Positions 46,113 to 57,173 of a stretch of DNA of 64,000 nt are shown in pieces (the first letter of the stretch is position 1; each line of letters starts with the position of its first letter). The notes under the pieces are model-generated. The model made no database searches. It was not told the origin of the DNA and saw nothing but the letters and a program-made list of their open reading frames with translations. Location: the NCBI GenBank assembly GCA_963082975.1, contig OY720346.1, forward strand, positions 68,935,267-68,999,266. The letters are read 5' to 3'. Source of the stretch: Labia minor. Taxonomy: Eukaryota > Arthropoda > Insecta > Dermaptera > Spongiphoridae. A program made the position numbers and the translations under genes.

Positions 46113-46755
46113 TTTTTACTATCTCGCCAGAAATAGTATTGCGATCACGAAAATTTTCGATGTCGAGATTTTGATGTTTTTATACGTTTTGAAGGTTCCT
46201 GAATCATTTTCACTAAGGTTGAGAAAAATGTCTGTGTGTATGTATGTAGACAAGATTACGCAAAAACGGTTTGAGCTAGAATCATGAAATTTGGTATAGG
46301 GGCATTATTCAAAATTCTTAGTTTTCTATCAACTTTTGAGAAATGTAGCTCAACCGGAAGAAGGTCATTACCTACAACGTTTTGATTTTTTTTCCTCTAA
46401 ACTGACCGTAAAAATAAAGATATATGTTTGATATTTTTTCATATGATTAAAAATTGTATAAAACTGCTATATATAGAATTTCAGCTTTATTTAATCACAG
46501 AAAGTACCAGAATTTTTTAACACTGCAAATCTCACGCCCCAACACGTGACGTGGTGTCAAAATGCGTTGATTTAATAAATATTTATTAATTTTAATTTAT
46601 ACTTTATAATTAATTAAATTTAATTTAAATATAATATATTATGTTATTTAATCCAATTCAAATTGCGAGATAGTCGAGTGGAGACACTCCAGCTTATGCC
46701 AATTGGTTTTCCCTTAATTAATTTTTATTTTTTTATTTTTCATTAGTCTTTCTTT
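46113..46755 (-). mobile_element. Family A element, copy A5, with shared flank
   Basis: Complete inverted copy from the terminal hairpin (ACTATCTCGCCAGAAATAGT) to CCAGCTTAT at 46697. Similarity to A3 goes on through GCCAATTGGTTTTCCC to about 46755. Its short TG tract and near-identity to A3 suggest a recent shared source. Confidence 0.75.
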
Positions 46756-47897
46756 CAGCTCGATTGAATCGCTGAAAGTACCAAAATTAATTTTTTAACA
46801 CTGCAAACCTCACGCGCCAACTCGTGACGTGGTGCCATCAACAAAGAACCAAACATGCTCTGGTTTAATAAATATTATTTATAAATTTTAATTTATATTT
46901 TATAATTAATTAAATTTAATTTAAAAATAATATATTATGTTATTTAATCCAATTCAAATTGCGCGATAGTCGAGTGGTGAACAAGCCATTTCGAAGCACA
47001 TGTGCACAAAGATAATAGTGCTATTCCGAGAGGGCAGTCTTTCTGTTTCAACCTACCTGCCTTATCTCTTTTCCCCTTCCTTGACTTTCCCCCTCCTGTT
47101 CTGTTCTGAGTCTTGCTGTTTTCCCGGCCTTTTTGGTCACTCGCTCACCTGCCTTTGAACTGAGCAAGTCATTCTACCTCTTCTGAGCAGCGTTGAGCCT
47201 GCTTTTTCCTTCGATTTCATTTGGTGGTTTGATCAACGGCAAAGAGTGTTTGTTTGAGGAGTTTGTTTGAGAAAAGTGTTTTATATCCTTTTGCTCGAAG
47301 ATACCACCATCTGAATCCCTTCTAACTCTTCCTTTCTATATTTTATTCCTTTACTTTCTTCCTTCCCCGCAAGAGCTATCTTTGATCGACTACAACCATC
47401 TCACAAGAACATCGAGTTTTATTTGAAGAATATTGCATCTACGAGCGAACACGGGTCTTCGAGAGAAGCAGCGTCTCAGTTCTGTGCATTGGACGCGTGG
47501 CAGCATTGAAATTCCGGCCCTATTTACCTGGTTGTATCAATTTCATACTGTATATGTGTATATATTAGTATTATTCATTTTGGCGCACCTAACGAGGGAC
47601 TGGTTTGATTGATTCCATCCGGTTTAGGTGTATAGTTTCTGTTTGTATCAATATATGAATAAGTTTAAATAAAAGCTCTGAAAAGAATACATTTGAGTGT
47701 GTTTCCCTTATACCAACCATCACTAACCATTACCTATCGCTTAGAATCAAAAACCCTATCTCTCTTCAGGCTATTTTCGAGAGAAAATAGCTTGTAATAA
47801 TTCCAACGACAATAAGAATCTCTCTCTGAGACATTCGACGTTGAAGCTGGGATTATTACGTTAATGTATTAAGCAAGTGGAGACACTCCAGCTTATT
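46754..47897 (-). mobile_element. Family A element fragment A6, split by an LTR
   Basis: Begins mid-element at TTTCAGCTCGATTGAATCG, directly after the A5 flank, and runs to GATAGTCGAGTGG (46977). It resumes at 47876 (AGTGGAGACACTCCAGC) to 47897. The hairpin end is absent, so A5 and A6 form a truncated head-to-tail pair. Confidence 0.72.
46978..47875. mobile_element. Probable solo LTR fossil
   Basis: An 898-bp block starting TG and ending CA, flanked by a 5-bp repeat AGTGG (46973-46977; 47876-47880), which restores the interrupted A6 sequence exactly. Composition is mixed, unlike the surroundings. An AATAAA lies near 47668. A TGGCGCACCTAACGAGGGAC stretch at 47581 resembles a primer-binding site, so an alternative reading is a 5' LTR plus leader remnant. 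No coding region, no second LTR. Family not assigned (Gypsy-like by the primer-site style). Younger than A6. Confidence 0.6.
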
Positions 47898-48422
47898 TTA
47901 AAAACATTTAATTTTCAGAAGTGATAAAAATCATGTAAGTGAAAAAAAAAAAATGAAAAAAATTTAGAAAAGTGGAGATGAAAATTCGACATGAGCTTTG
48001 ATTAAATATAATTTTTTCCTTAGATTGTGTTTCAATTATCCATAATGGAAAAGTTAAGTGATGAAAGAATCCCATTCTCCTACCATATTCGGTTTGATCT
48101 TGTCATGTGTCTCTTTCGTTCCTTTTCTCTCTCTCTCTCTCTTAATATTGTTTTTTTTATCTCCAATTCATCTTAAAGAAAGCTCTCGACTGTGATTTTT
48201 AACCCCCCCCCAAAAAAAAAAAATTATATTTACTTATTTATTTATAATAAATTTATTAATCTTTTAATTTAATATTGTAAATAAATATATAAATAAATAA
48301 ATCAATTGTCAGAAAATACTATAAATATGTACTAAATTTTCAATTAATAATCCCTTATTGGTATGTTAAAAAGAGATAAATGATAAATGTGATAAAGAGA
48401 TTAATTTCATTTTAAAATAGAC

Positions 48423-48460
<38 letters not shown>

Positions 48461-48468
48461 AATATATA
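47898..48468. other. AT-rich spacer with simple repeats
   Basis: (TC)n around 48127-48142, C-run near 48203-48210, (AAT)n at 48424-48455. Nothing else recognised. Confidence 0.5.
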
Positions 48469-48470
48469 TA

Positions 48471-49445
48471 CACCTATCCCCCGATTTACACGGTACTTGT
48501 TTTACACGTTTTCGCTTTTACACGGTTTTCCAAATAAGTTTTTTTTTGTTTTTACCGCACTCTACTAAATGCTACTGTGTTTGAACACGTGCGCTGTGTA
48601 CACATCTCACGGGGAATCCCGAGCTTATGTGCTGACTTGCTGCACATGCACACTGTGTCTGTATTTCTTCGCATAAAATTAAAGTTTTATCTACGGAAAA
48701 TTGTATTTGAGTGAAAGTTTCACAGTTTCAGAAAGATTTAATTTTCCATATTCGTAAATTACAAGTGAGTGCATAATTTAGATTATTATAAATTAACATA
48801 AATTAAAATTATAGGCTTATAATGTCGAAAGAAGTTAAAAGAAAAGTTATTTCTTTAGAAACTAAAATCGAAATTTTGGATCGAGAGTAGTAGATGTTGC
48901 AAAATCATATAGCATGAACGAAGTTACAATAAGAACTATTAGAACAAAAGTAAAAACAATTAGAAAGAGTGTTGCAGCTGGCAATACCACGAGTTTGGGC
49001 ACAATTGTTAATAACCGATTTTATTACCACCTCTCAGAATGTAAATATTTCTGCTTCAAACATCGAATCGGTACAAATAACTTCGAGTGATGAAAGTGAA
49101 TTCCAACCTTCGATTCCGAAAAAAAGAATGAGACTAATTTCTGATAGTGATGAAGGATAATAAAACACCTTTGGTTTTATTTTTTGTTCTTCTCTTTAAT
49201 GTATTGTAATTAAATAAAAAAACAGTGTTTCCGTAATATATTACATATTTTAACCTGTCAATGCATTTTATTTTTATTTCTGTGTACACCTAAAAAAATT
49301 GAAAAAAATCACAACTGTTAAATAGCAAAATTATACATTTTCTGCAAGCTTTTGGATTTACACGGTTTTGACTTGAAAATTTTTAATTTTCGATTTACAC
49401 GTTTTTCTCAGGAACGTATCTACCGTGTAAATCGGGGGATAGGTG
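48471..49445 (+). mobile_element. Pogo/Tigger-like element, second copy
   Basis: Ends CACCTATCCCCCGATTTACA with the inverted partner, TA on both sides (48469-48470; 49446-49447). 975 bp; collinear with 25410-26355 and slightly longer because it keeps about 45 bp near 49275-49325 (TGTGTACACC) lost in the other. Confidence 0.87.
48822..49160 (+). pseudogene. Pogo-type transposase remnant, second copy
   Basis: The same HTH start (MSKEVKRKVISLETKIEILD) begins at 48822. A 16-base loss after it, relative to the sister copy, shifts the frame. Farther on, another frame (48969-49160) encodes a C-terminal acidic tail, SSDESEFQPSIPKKRMRLIS and then DSDEG before the stop, typical of pogo/Tigger proteins. 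The DDE core is missing in both copies. The last codons are followed by an AATAAA (near 49160) that may act as the element's polyadenylation signal. Confidence 0.75.
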
Positions 49446-49447
49446 TA

Positions 49448-50979
49448 TATATATTGTATCAATAATAAAAAAGATAAATTAATCATACATATTTTTTGTT
49501 GTTGTAGTAGTTAATCGAATTAAATGTTTTCGGTTTAAGAGATTTTTTTAAATTTCGAAAAATGACCTTTTATTAAAACTAAAAAACGTTACTAAAATGT
49601 ATTCTTAAATAACAATCAAAAAAATGTCTTGAATGCAATGAATGTAAAATTAAAAAAAGATAAAAAAAAAAAAAATTACTATGAAAAGTTTAAGAATTTT
49701 GTAATTACAATATTTTTCTATTATAATATCAAGAATGAAAACGAAAAAAAGTCAAAATAAAAAAATAAGAAAAAAAAAAAATATAAAAAAATGAAGTTTT
49801 TTGTCTTGGTTGAAAAGATGTACGCCCAGAGGCCAAGAAAGAAAATTAATATTTTTATTACACTAGCGTAATAACGAAGTAAAAGAAATTGTTAAATAAA
49901 AAAAAAGGGGGGAAAAAAATAATAAAGGAGGGAGGGGGAGAGATAGGATTTCTTGTAGGGGTGATGAGGTGGTTTGGGACAAAATAAAGCTAAGAAATTT
50001 TCTTCGTCGTCTTCTAAAAATGGCTCGGAGGAAAAAATGAGGACGTGCACGACGTGACGGCTCGTGACAAGGTGAATCACGAAAACACCCTGACACGAAT
50101 TTATAATGCAGATCACTCAACACCCTACCTCCCCCTCCCCAACCTATACACGCCCTCTTTGCCAACCCATCCCCGCCTATATTATTATCTTTGTGCCAGG
50201 TCGACTTCTACTAAGTCAGAAGAAGAAGAAGATTAGTAAAGATTATTAAGTGTAATTCAAAAAAAAAAAGATCGTTCTATTTAAATTCGATTAACTAGTC
50301 TAGCTATCGAATGATCGATCAATCTATCTTCCTATTTAGATCAAGATGAAAAGAATAAAATCATTTTAGGGCAAATTATATAGAATATAAACTTTATAGA
50401 ATAAAATTTGTTTAAAAGGAATATTGTAAGTTAACAAATTGAAGTGATCATTAGTATTGAAATATTCATAGAGTATTTTTATAAAATAAAAAAAATCCAA
50501 TAAGGAAAGCAAAAGGTAAGTGGGTACAATAATTATTACTTTTATTAGGAGAAGGCAAATGTTGATTTCACTTTAGAGCAAGTTAATCCTTTGAAAATTG
50601 TTTTTTTTTTTTGTTTATTTTAAATTCATTTAATTATTATTGCATTACTTAATCATAAGCATAAATATCTTTTTAAAAAAATATAATGTGTTTATTATAT
50701 TATTCTTTCTCAAATTGGGGTATTCTTGTATTAAACCCATTTGACGAGTCAATTAATTATTATTAATTTCATTAATGTAACATTCATGTCAATACTAATT
50801 TTATTCAAATATCATTAACGGTTTCTAAGAATGGCGACTTTTCATTAAACTAATAACAAAATAATTTCGAAAGTATTATATACATAAAACAATCAGATAA
50901 ATTGATTTGTTGTAAATAACATACGAGTTATGATCCACAACTGTAGAAATGAGAAAAGAGAGATAATTTTTTTTTTTCA
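49448..50979. other. AT-rich sequence with a candidate island
   Basis: About 50025-50235 is mixed and unique (GTGACGGCTCGTGACAAGG; CACGAATTTATAATGCAGATC). Opposed frames of 63-100 codons at 49863-50236 reflect strand skew and contain no domain. The rest is A-rich. Confidence 0.35.
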
Positions 50980-51623
50980 ACGGAACTCGAAAGTTCTTGG
51001 CCGCAACAACCACACTTTTCCAAGTGTCCCTATTCTGAGCCACAACCCTCCAATCCCTACCCTCTCCCATCTCTCTCACGTCCCTTCCTACATTGTCCAC
51101 TAACCGCGTCCTTGGTCTTCCAACGGACGTTTTCCACTCGGTCTCCCCACCAATATATTTTTCGCCATTCTTTCGTCTCCCCTTCGAGCCACGCGCTCTA
51201 CCCTTCTCGATTTTATAATTCTAACTATATCTGCAGATGCATAGAGGACATGCAATCCCTCGTTATGCAGTCTCCGCCATTCCCCAATGACGTCATTGTA
51301 CAGTTTACAAAAAATTGGTGAACAGGGATATTGAATTCGCGTTTTTTTTTCTAATATCTGCCTTAATGAAAATATCTGAACTACAGTTGATCGATTAGGC
51401 CTGAACCTGCACATTCTCCTAATATTTCTTCTGCATATGGTCGTAATTTCATTGAAATAATATTCGAAAGAATCTTATACAATGTCGTCAAAAGAGAAAT
51501 TACCCTGTAGTTATTGCATTTGGTTCTATTTCCCTTCTTAAAGAGTGGGATAATAACTGCCTCCTGCCATTCTAAAGGAATCTTTTCCTTATGCCAGATC
51601 GAAAGAACTAATTTGTGAATACA
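50980..51623 (-). pseudogene. RTE-type LINE fragment, reverse transcriptase remnant
   Basis: Non-LTR retrotransposon ORF2 remnant. On the minus strand, from about 51620: IPLEWQEAVIIPLFKKGNRT, NNYRVISLLTTLYKILSNII (early RT motifs), then RFRPNRSTVVQIFSLRQILE near 51405-51345. The next residues jump to LYNDVIGEWRRLHNEGLHVL and VRIIKSRRVERVARRGDERM, which belong to the domain after RT. The catalytic palm including the Y-x-DD box is thus deleted, with the frame kept across the join. A frame change follows near 51110; the last part reads NVGRDVREMGEGRDWRVVAQ to KNFRVP and stop. A poly-T/A tract adjoins the 3' end at 50970-50980. Related to the fragment at 58735-59278. Confidence 0.85.
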
Positions 51624-52739
51624 TTTTTTTTTAATTTAAAAAATACAAAAATAAACTTTGATTGCAATTTTCTAAAGTTTATATAACGGTACAAAAATAT
51701 TTTTTTGTTTTTTTAAAATTTAAGATTAAATGTAGTTAATTTTACTACTAAATATCTCTTCCTTTTTTATTTGAAAAACTCTAGCATTAAAGTAATTTAC
51801 CATGAGTAAATTTATTAATTAATTATCTATGGTCAATCCACTCGAATTTAATTAAATGTCTAAATTTAATGGATGTAGAAAAATATTTTTTTTTTCAGTA
51901 AAGAACTAACTCAGTACTTTCGAATGAGAATGCGTTTAGCATTTAACAAATTATCTAGCCGGTTAATTTTAATAAATAAAAATTAATATTAATTTATACC
52001 CCCATCCCCTATCTATTTATGTTTCTTGTTCCTCTCTTACATCCCTATAATTATAATAAAATCCAACATTTTCGTTGTGCATGTCCGGAATAATGACATT
52101 TTAATACACGTCTTGACTTCTCGTTTCGTCAATAAATCATTAACAGTCCCAGTCTTAATTATCGTAGCCTAGATAATTATTTTTTGGACAGGTACTTGGT
52201 CGTTATTACGATGTCATTATATAACAAGAGCTCAAACAGCTCTTTAAAAAGATATTAAAACCAACCCCCTCTCGTATGTTTGTATTATATTAAGGATGGT
52301 TTCGTCAAACTACAGTTGTTTCCCTTGCCTCCCTCTTTGGATGGCAATTACAAGCCTAATGATTCGCTTGGGGCGATGGAAGGAATGGGGGGTGGGGGTG
52401 GGAGAGAGTGAGTAAAAAATTACAAAGGGTAGAAAGTCTAGAAGACATTTATTCATATTTATGAGTAGAAAAAGTAATGATAAAGTTTAGAAGACTAATT
52501 TCAAAGATTCTAAAAAAAAAAAAAATTGGAAACAAAAATTGTTTATTTAATATTTTATAAAATTTCATTTCTTCTTACATTACCTAACAACGTTTGTTCA
52601 AAATTATTAGAATTATTCTTTTCTTGTTTACGAACAACCAATTATCTCAATAGTTTTTAAGTTTAATAACAAGCTCAAAATTTTTCTTAAATTTAATTTT
52701 ATATATATATATGTTATAAGATAAAATTATTTTTTCTTG
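51624..52739. other. AT-rich sequence with a candidate conserved island
   Basis: About 52050-52400 is unique and mixed, with homeodomain-type words close together: GTCAATAAATCATTAA, TTAATTATCG, GTCGTTATTACGATGTCATT, then GGATGGCAATTACAAGCC. No coding frame. Flanks AT-rich. Confidence 0.4.
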
Positions 52740-52750
52740 TAATCAATATG

Positions 52751-53033
52751 TTCTTCTTCTTCTTAAAGTGCCGTCTCCTTTCGGAGTTTGGCTATCATCA
52801 TGACTAGGATAGCCTTAGAAGCTGCCCAGCCATGATGATTTTTCTTGGGAATGTTAATGAGGTGGTTTCCTGTTGCCTTCCGCATGTATGTATGTAGAAA
52901 CTGATAGTTCTTGGAGCAGGAGGCAGCTGATGTTAAATTGAATTTTATTAGAAAAATTTGTTCTTAGTTGGAATCGAACGCCGACTTCTTGTGTAGAAAA
53001 TTGCTATGCTACTCTCTCGGATAAGCTGCCTCC
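52751..53033 (-). mobile_element. tRNA-derived SINE, family 1
   Basis: Minus-strand copy with head GGAGGCAGCTTATCCGAGAG, B box GCGTTCGATTCCAAC, and a GAAGAAGAAGAA tail at the left. Perfect 11-bp duplication TAATCAATATG at 52740-52750 and 53034-53044. Most complete copy of the family here, 283 bp. Confidence 0.93.
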
Positions 53034-53044
53034 TAATCAATATG

Positions 53045-54053
53045 TAAGTATATTATATTAAAAAAAAATATAAAAAATATTATACCTATTAAGTAACATT
53101 TTATTAAAAAAATAAATAAAAATTATCAAAAATATAACATTCATGAAAAGGTGAATATATATATATATAAATTTAATCTAAAAACTATTTCTATTAATTT
53201 CATTCGCATTAGAAAATAAGAAAATCATTATTTTGAGAAAAGAAATGAGCGGGATAGTAAAAACTATAGTAGTATAACAATATTTGTTTTTATTTAATTT
53301 TATTTTTTAATATTTCATTTAATTCTCAAAGTTTATTTGTGAATTTTTACTGTTGAATAAAATAAATAATTTATTCTAATTTATTAAAAAAAAAAAAAAA
53401 ATTGGTCTGATAATAACCTAAGACCTAATACATTGTCTTTCAAAAAATGGTTATAGAATTATGGTTTGGGTTTAAGTTATGATCATTTCGTGCTCTTTTT
53501 TTTAAGAGGATTTAAAATGATTTGAAAAATTAATGTCTGTTTTTTTTTCCTGATTTAAATTTCGTTTTTATGCCTGTGAATTGAAATTCAGTCACTCATG
53601 CTGTCAATTATTATTCAAATTTACCTAAAATCTCAATTATTTGATTAACAAACATGAAAATGCTTAAAATAATAACAATTCTGACGGAACTGAAAGAAAA
53701 AAAAAATGTTTCCTCTTGGTAAAGAAACCGATGATTTTTGGATGGGTGGTTGGACGTGAGTACTTCATTCTTTATATATATATTTAGTATTTTATTTTGA
53801 AAACGCGTAGAGATTGATGAAACCATTTCCTTGATTGTAATTAATGGGGATTAAATGGAAATGCAGCCATCTTGTCTTTTCATTTATTTTAAATAATTGC
53901 GTGACTCATGATTCCGTTAGCCTAATGATCATCAGAATTTGGTGATCATTAAAACTCGAGAGAGGAGAGGGTTATTAGAACCATGCTCATGGAAAACATT
54001 CTTAATTGATTTTAACTAAATGAGAAAATGGGGATGTTAGGTTGTAAACAAAA
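53045..54053. other. AT-rich sequence with a candidate island
   Basis: 53850-53990 is unique and mixed, with TGACTCATGATTCC (AP-1-like) and TGATCATCAGAATTTGGTGATC, an interrupted inverted repeat of TGATCA words. The rest is AT-rich. Confidence 0.35.
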
Positions 54054-54480
54054 TAAAAGTGAAGATGGATAAAAATACACAATATAAGTTCAATATATTT
54101 TACTCTTTGTTGCTAAAAATTATTTTCAATGATTTCAATGATTAATTTTCAATATTAATAAATATAAATACATCTCTACATAGTATATTCTTTTAAATAT
54201 ATCTTTACTAAGAGGCGCCACAGGGTGAGAGGTTGGCGTAGCTGGGTCACATTCTTGTAGTCTGGCAAGGGGATTTCTCTAGCTGGGGACGGAGTCAACC
54301 CAGCCCCCTGGATCAACATTGGGAAAGTTACTTGATAGCGCCTCCGACCAAGAAAATCAAGATAAAGGTTCATAGGACCCGTTCTACTGATCATAGAACA
54401 CTTAATTGATATAACCGACTTGATAGGCGTTGTGCTTGCGTAGGATGTACAAAAGTCAGAGGTTTTATTATATATATATA
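54054..54480 (+). repeat. Duplicated unit containing a SINE (unit 2)
   Basis: GAAGATGGATAAAAATACAC and the following 130 bp plus the SINE match 34911-35315 in order, with small insertions (for example near 54170). Confidence 0.75.
54211..54480 (+). mobile_element. tRNA-derived SINE, family 2
   Basis: Head GAGGCGCCACAGGGTGAGAG, body CTGGCAAGGGGATTTCTC and GTTCTACTGATCATAG, end GTACAAAAGTCAGAGG. A long minus-strand open frame (141 codons, 54176-54601) crosses it and is not a gene. An imperfect direct repeat ATATNTTTACTA flanks the body. Confidence 0.82.
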
Positions 54481-55039
54481 TATTTACTATAAAACAAAAC
54501 AAAAACAAAAAAATAATAATAATATGTATTTGTGTTTTGTGCTGGCTGAACTTCTTCTTCTCTGAGTTTCGATAACATCTCTTCGACCCTTTACTTTCCA
54601 AAAGGGAGGAGGAGAGGAGTGGGTGATTGTTCGAGAATACTGTTAGTACTCCACCGGGCTAAATGTTCTTATCTCGTTCAGTGCAACCTTAACGTATTTA
54701 ATATTCACCCTTACTTGGGCGGCTGTGATCGTACGCCGAGATGCATAACCCAACGCCAATTTCAAACTTAATTGAATTTTGATATAATAATTTATAGATT
54801 AATGATCAGTTCAAAAGACAAGCAGTTATGGATGAATGGTGGGTTAACAAAATATTATATATATAGTATAAAAAAGTAGATGTAAAAAATTCACACTAAC
54901 ACACTCACACGCATATATATATATATATATATATATTTTCTGTACACCCTTTGGATGATATTGAATTCATTTTATCTAATAGACATAAGTATTAAATATT
55001 TTTTTTAATATTATTAATTTTCACGAAATGTTTTTGTTA
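54481..55039. other. Candidate conserved island, then AT-rich
   Basis: About 54610-54790 is mixed and unique (GTTCTTATCTCGTTCAGTGC; GGCTGTGATCGTACGCCGAG). After that AT-rich with (TA)n at 54917-54938. Confidence 0.38.
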
Positions 55040-55047
55040 GTCTAAAG

Positions 55048-55503
55048 TAGTGATTCTCAACCATTGTGCCGCGGTACTTTAGCTAGATTATGAGGTTTCT
55101 AAATTCTAAATTTTCAATATATATATATATATATATATATGGTAAACTTTTACACATCTTTTTCTTTGTGTGGCGCCAAATTTTTAAACCGTTAAAACCG
55201 CGGTCAGTAGTATATTGGAAGGGGAACGCGGGGGAACGACGTTCCCTTACCTTTTTTCAGTACCGAAATGTTTTCCAGTACTTTTTCAGATCCAGACAAC
55301 TCCCACTTCAATCTACTGTTAGAATTTCTTTTTTGTATTCGTTAATATTTTGTATAGCAAGAATAAGAAAAAATAAAAACTTATATGGAAAAATATAGTT
55401 TACTGAAAATAGGACTTTTTTTGCTCCCACTATGCGTTCCCTTACTTGTTATTTTACCAATACATCACTGGCCGCGGTAAAAAAAAAAGGTTGAGAACCA
55501 CTG
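55048..55503 (+). mobile_element. Class C hAT MITE (C5) split by a class N MITE
   Basis: Ends (T)AGTGATTCTCAACCATTG and GGTTGAGAACCACTG; perfect 8-bp duplication GTCTAAAG at 55040-55047 and 55504-55511. A (TA)n tract (about 55117-55140) replaces part of the interior. Class N element N2 is inserted near the right end. Confidence 0.88.
55205..55470 (+). mobile_element. Class N hAT MITE (N2) nested in C5
   Basis: Ends CAGTAGTATATTGG and CCAATACATCACTG; flanking octamers ACCGCGGT (55197-55204) and GCCGCGGT (55471-55478) match 7 of 8 and rebuild the CCGCGGT motif of class C. 266 bp, non-coding, otherwise like N1. Confidence 0.9.
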
Positions 55504-55511
55504 GTCTAAAG

Positions 55512-56327
55512 TATAAATTTTTAATTAAATTATTTTGACTTGTGTTGGTGTACTCGTAACCATATTTAAATTTACTATAAAATTATTAAGAAAATGTAAT
55601 ATAAGTATTAAAAAAATATTTATTATTATTTGAATTAAATATATATATTATCAAAAAAATTTTTTTTTTTTAAAAAATAGAACGCCAATCGCAATTATGT
55701 TAATTATAAATGATAAAATGTAACCCGATGCTCTCCACTTGACACCCTCGAAGGACTCCCGACCACCCTCCACCCCTTCACGTTTAGCTAATTTGAAATT
55801 ATTTCATCGTGATTGATTAGCATTTCTGTTTGTATTGGACCAATTTCGTTTTTAATCCCATTTGCAAATGTGGCGTGCATGTTTCTCTCACGCGTGACTA
55901 AAAAAAAACACAACCCCAGCATCTGCCACACCACCCTAACACCTCCTCCTACCATCCCATACGTTCAAAAAAAAAAAAAAAAAAAGAAATTGAGGGGTGG
56001 TTGAGTTCCAATCACTCTATTCTCCAAGCAATTATTATTATATTTAGATTATAAGCACCGAATATCTCATTCCATTTAGCGAGTGGGGTCAATCTCTCAT
56101 TCACCAAATAAACCAGCCCCTCAAATACTAATGATCATTTTTTTTTGGGAAAAATCAACCCTATATTTGTTTTGTCAACATCGATTGAAAATCGTTTTCA
56201 AATTACAAATTATCATTTTGGATTTTGGATTAAATTTAAAAATGATTAGCATATATATATATATATATATATATAGGATTTTACTTCATGAATTATCACA
56301 CACACACACACATATTCCATTAATAAA
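55512..56327. other. AT-rich sequence with a candidate conserved island
   Basis: About 55680-55900 is mixed and unique: GTGATTGATTAGCATTTCTG (Exd/Hox-like TGATTGATTA, 55810-55819) and a perfect CATTTGCAAATG palindrome at 55859-55870 (POU-type). (TA)n at 56251-56274. A 91-codon frame at 56083-56358 has no domain and runs through the microsatellite. Confidence 0.4.
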
Positions 56328-56329
56328 TA

Positions 56330-57171
56330 ACACATCGTTCAATAAGTCCCGAGACTAACAACGAAAACAAATTATTTTTTTTCAAAAATCATTTTTATTC
56401 ATCAATATAATCTCCTTTTAGAGTGATACAATCTTTCCAACGCCTTTTCAACATTTCTATACCATGTTTATAGAAGGATTTATCCTTTGCTTCAAAATAG
56501 GCTTCAGTTTCGGCAATGACCTCCTCATTCGGGCAATTTTTTTTCCCTGGAGCATTTTTTTGAGATCAGCAAAAAGCCAGTAGTTGCTGGGGGCTAAATC
56601 TGGCGAATACGGGGGGTGGGGAAGCAAATAAAAGCCCAATTCGTTCAATTTTGCCATTGTTTTCATGGACTTGTGGCATGCATTGCGGCACCCACTTGGA
56701 AAAAACCTTTTTCATGAAGGATTGTAAATACGCTTCCAAATGATATCTGTGACATTTCTACAATCTTCACTTTTCGATTTTTCATTACAATTTTTAACAC
56801 TTCACTCACATTTTCCTGTGTAACAGCTACCAGAATGTTCCACATCGTTTGTGTCCGTACGACCAGGTTTAAATTGAGCATACCAAAGACAAATCGTTGT
56901 TTTGGATAGAGAGGAGTCCGAGTAATGTTTTTCAAGCCATTTCTGGGCTTCTGCGGTATTTTTACCCATTAAAAAACAACTCCCTTTTACCATTTTTCAA
57001 ACAAATTACTAAGTGATTTTACTCTAACCTCGATGACTCTGCTGCCTATGATCCGATCGACGTGAAAATTTTACACGTTTCATGTGAGGTTCGCACTCTA
57101 TGGAAAAGTGGTCACTTTGGTACTACTAGCACCATCTCTGGGTTAGTCTCGGGACTTATTGAACGATGTGT
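56330..57171 (-). mobile_element. Mariner element, internally deleted (second family)
   Basis: Ends ACACATCGTTCAATAAGTCC with a perfect inverted partner over about 30 bp; TA on both sides (56328-56329; 57172-57173). 842 bp against about 1.3 kb for intact relatives. A different mariner lineage from 8167-8900, judging by ends and protein. Confidence 0.92.
56390..56993 (-). pseudogene. Mariner transposase remnant (second family)
   Basis: Starts at the ATG at 56993. The N-terminal HTH region reads AEAQKWLEKHYSDSSLSKTT then CLWYAQFKPGRTDTNDVEHS, the double-HTH DNA-binding domain of mariner. The second HTH (VKIVEMSQISFGSVFTILHE) is in another frame. The sequence then jumps to KTMAKLNELGFYLLPHPPYS and PDLAPSNYWLFADLKKMLQG, holding only the third catalytic aspartate region. 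The first two aspartates (TDDD- and HHDNAPAH-type motifs) lie in the deleted part, about 400 bp. Several frame changes as well. Non-functional; resembles the cecropia-type mariners, by recall of the family only. Confidence 0.9.
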
Positions 57172-57173
57172 TA

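Noticed and set aside
48424-48455. CRISPR-like or functional short tandem array
   Set aside because: A plain AAT microsatellite; no spaced direct repeats exist anywhere in the window.
49863-50236. Overlapping 63-100 codon frames on both strands
   Set aside because: Purine/pyrimidine skew removes stops; no domain, and both strands cannot plausibly be coding.
54176-54601. 141-codon minus-strand open frame
   Set aside because: It lies across a family 2 SINE, a TA microsatellite and its flank; the peptide is an antisense reading of repeat sequence without a domain.
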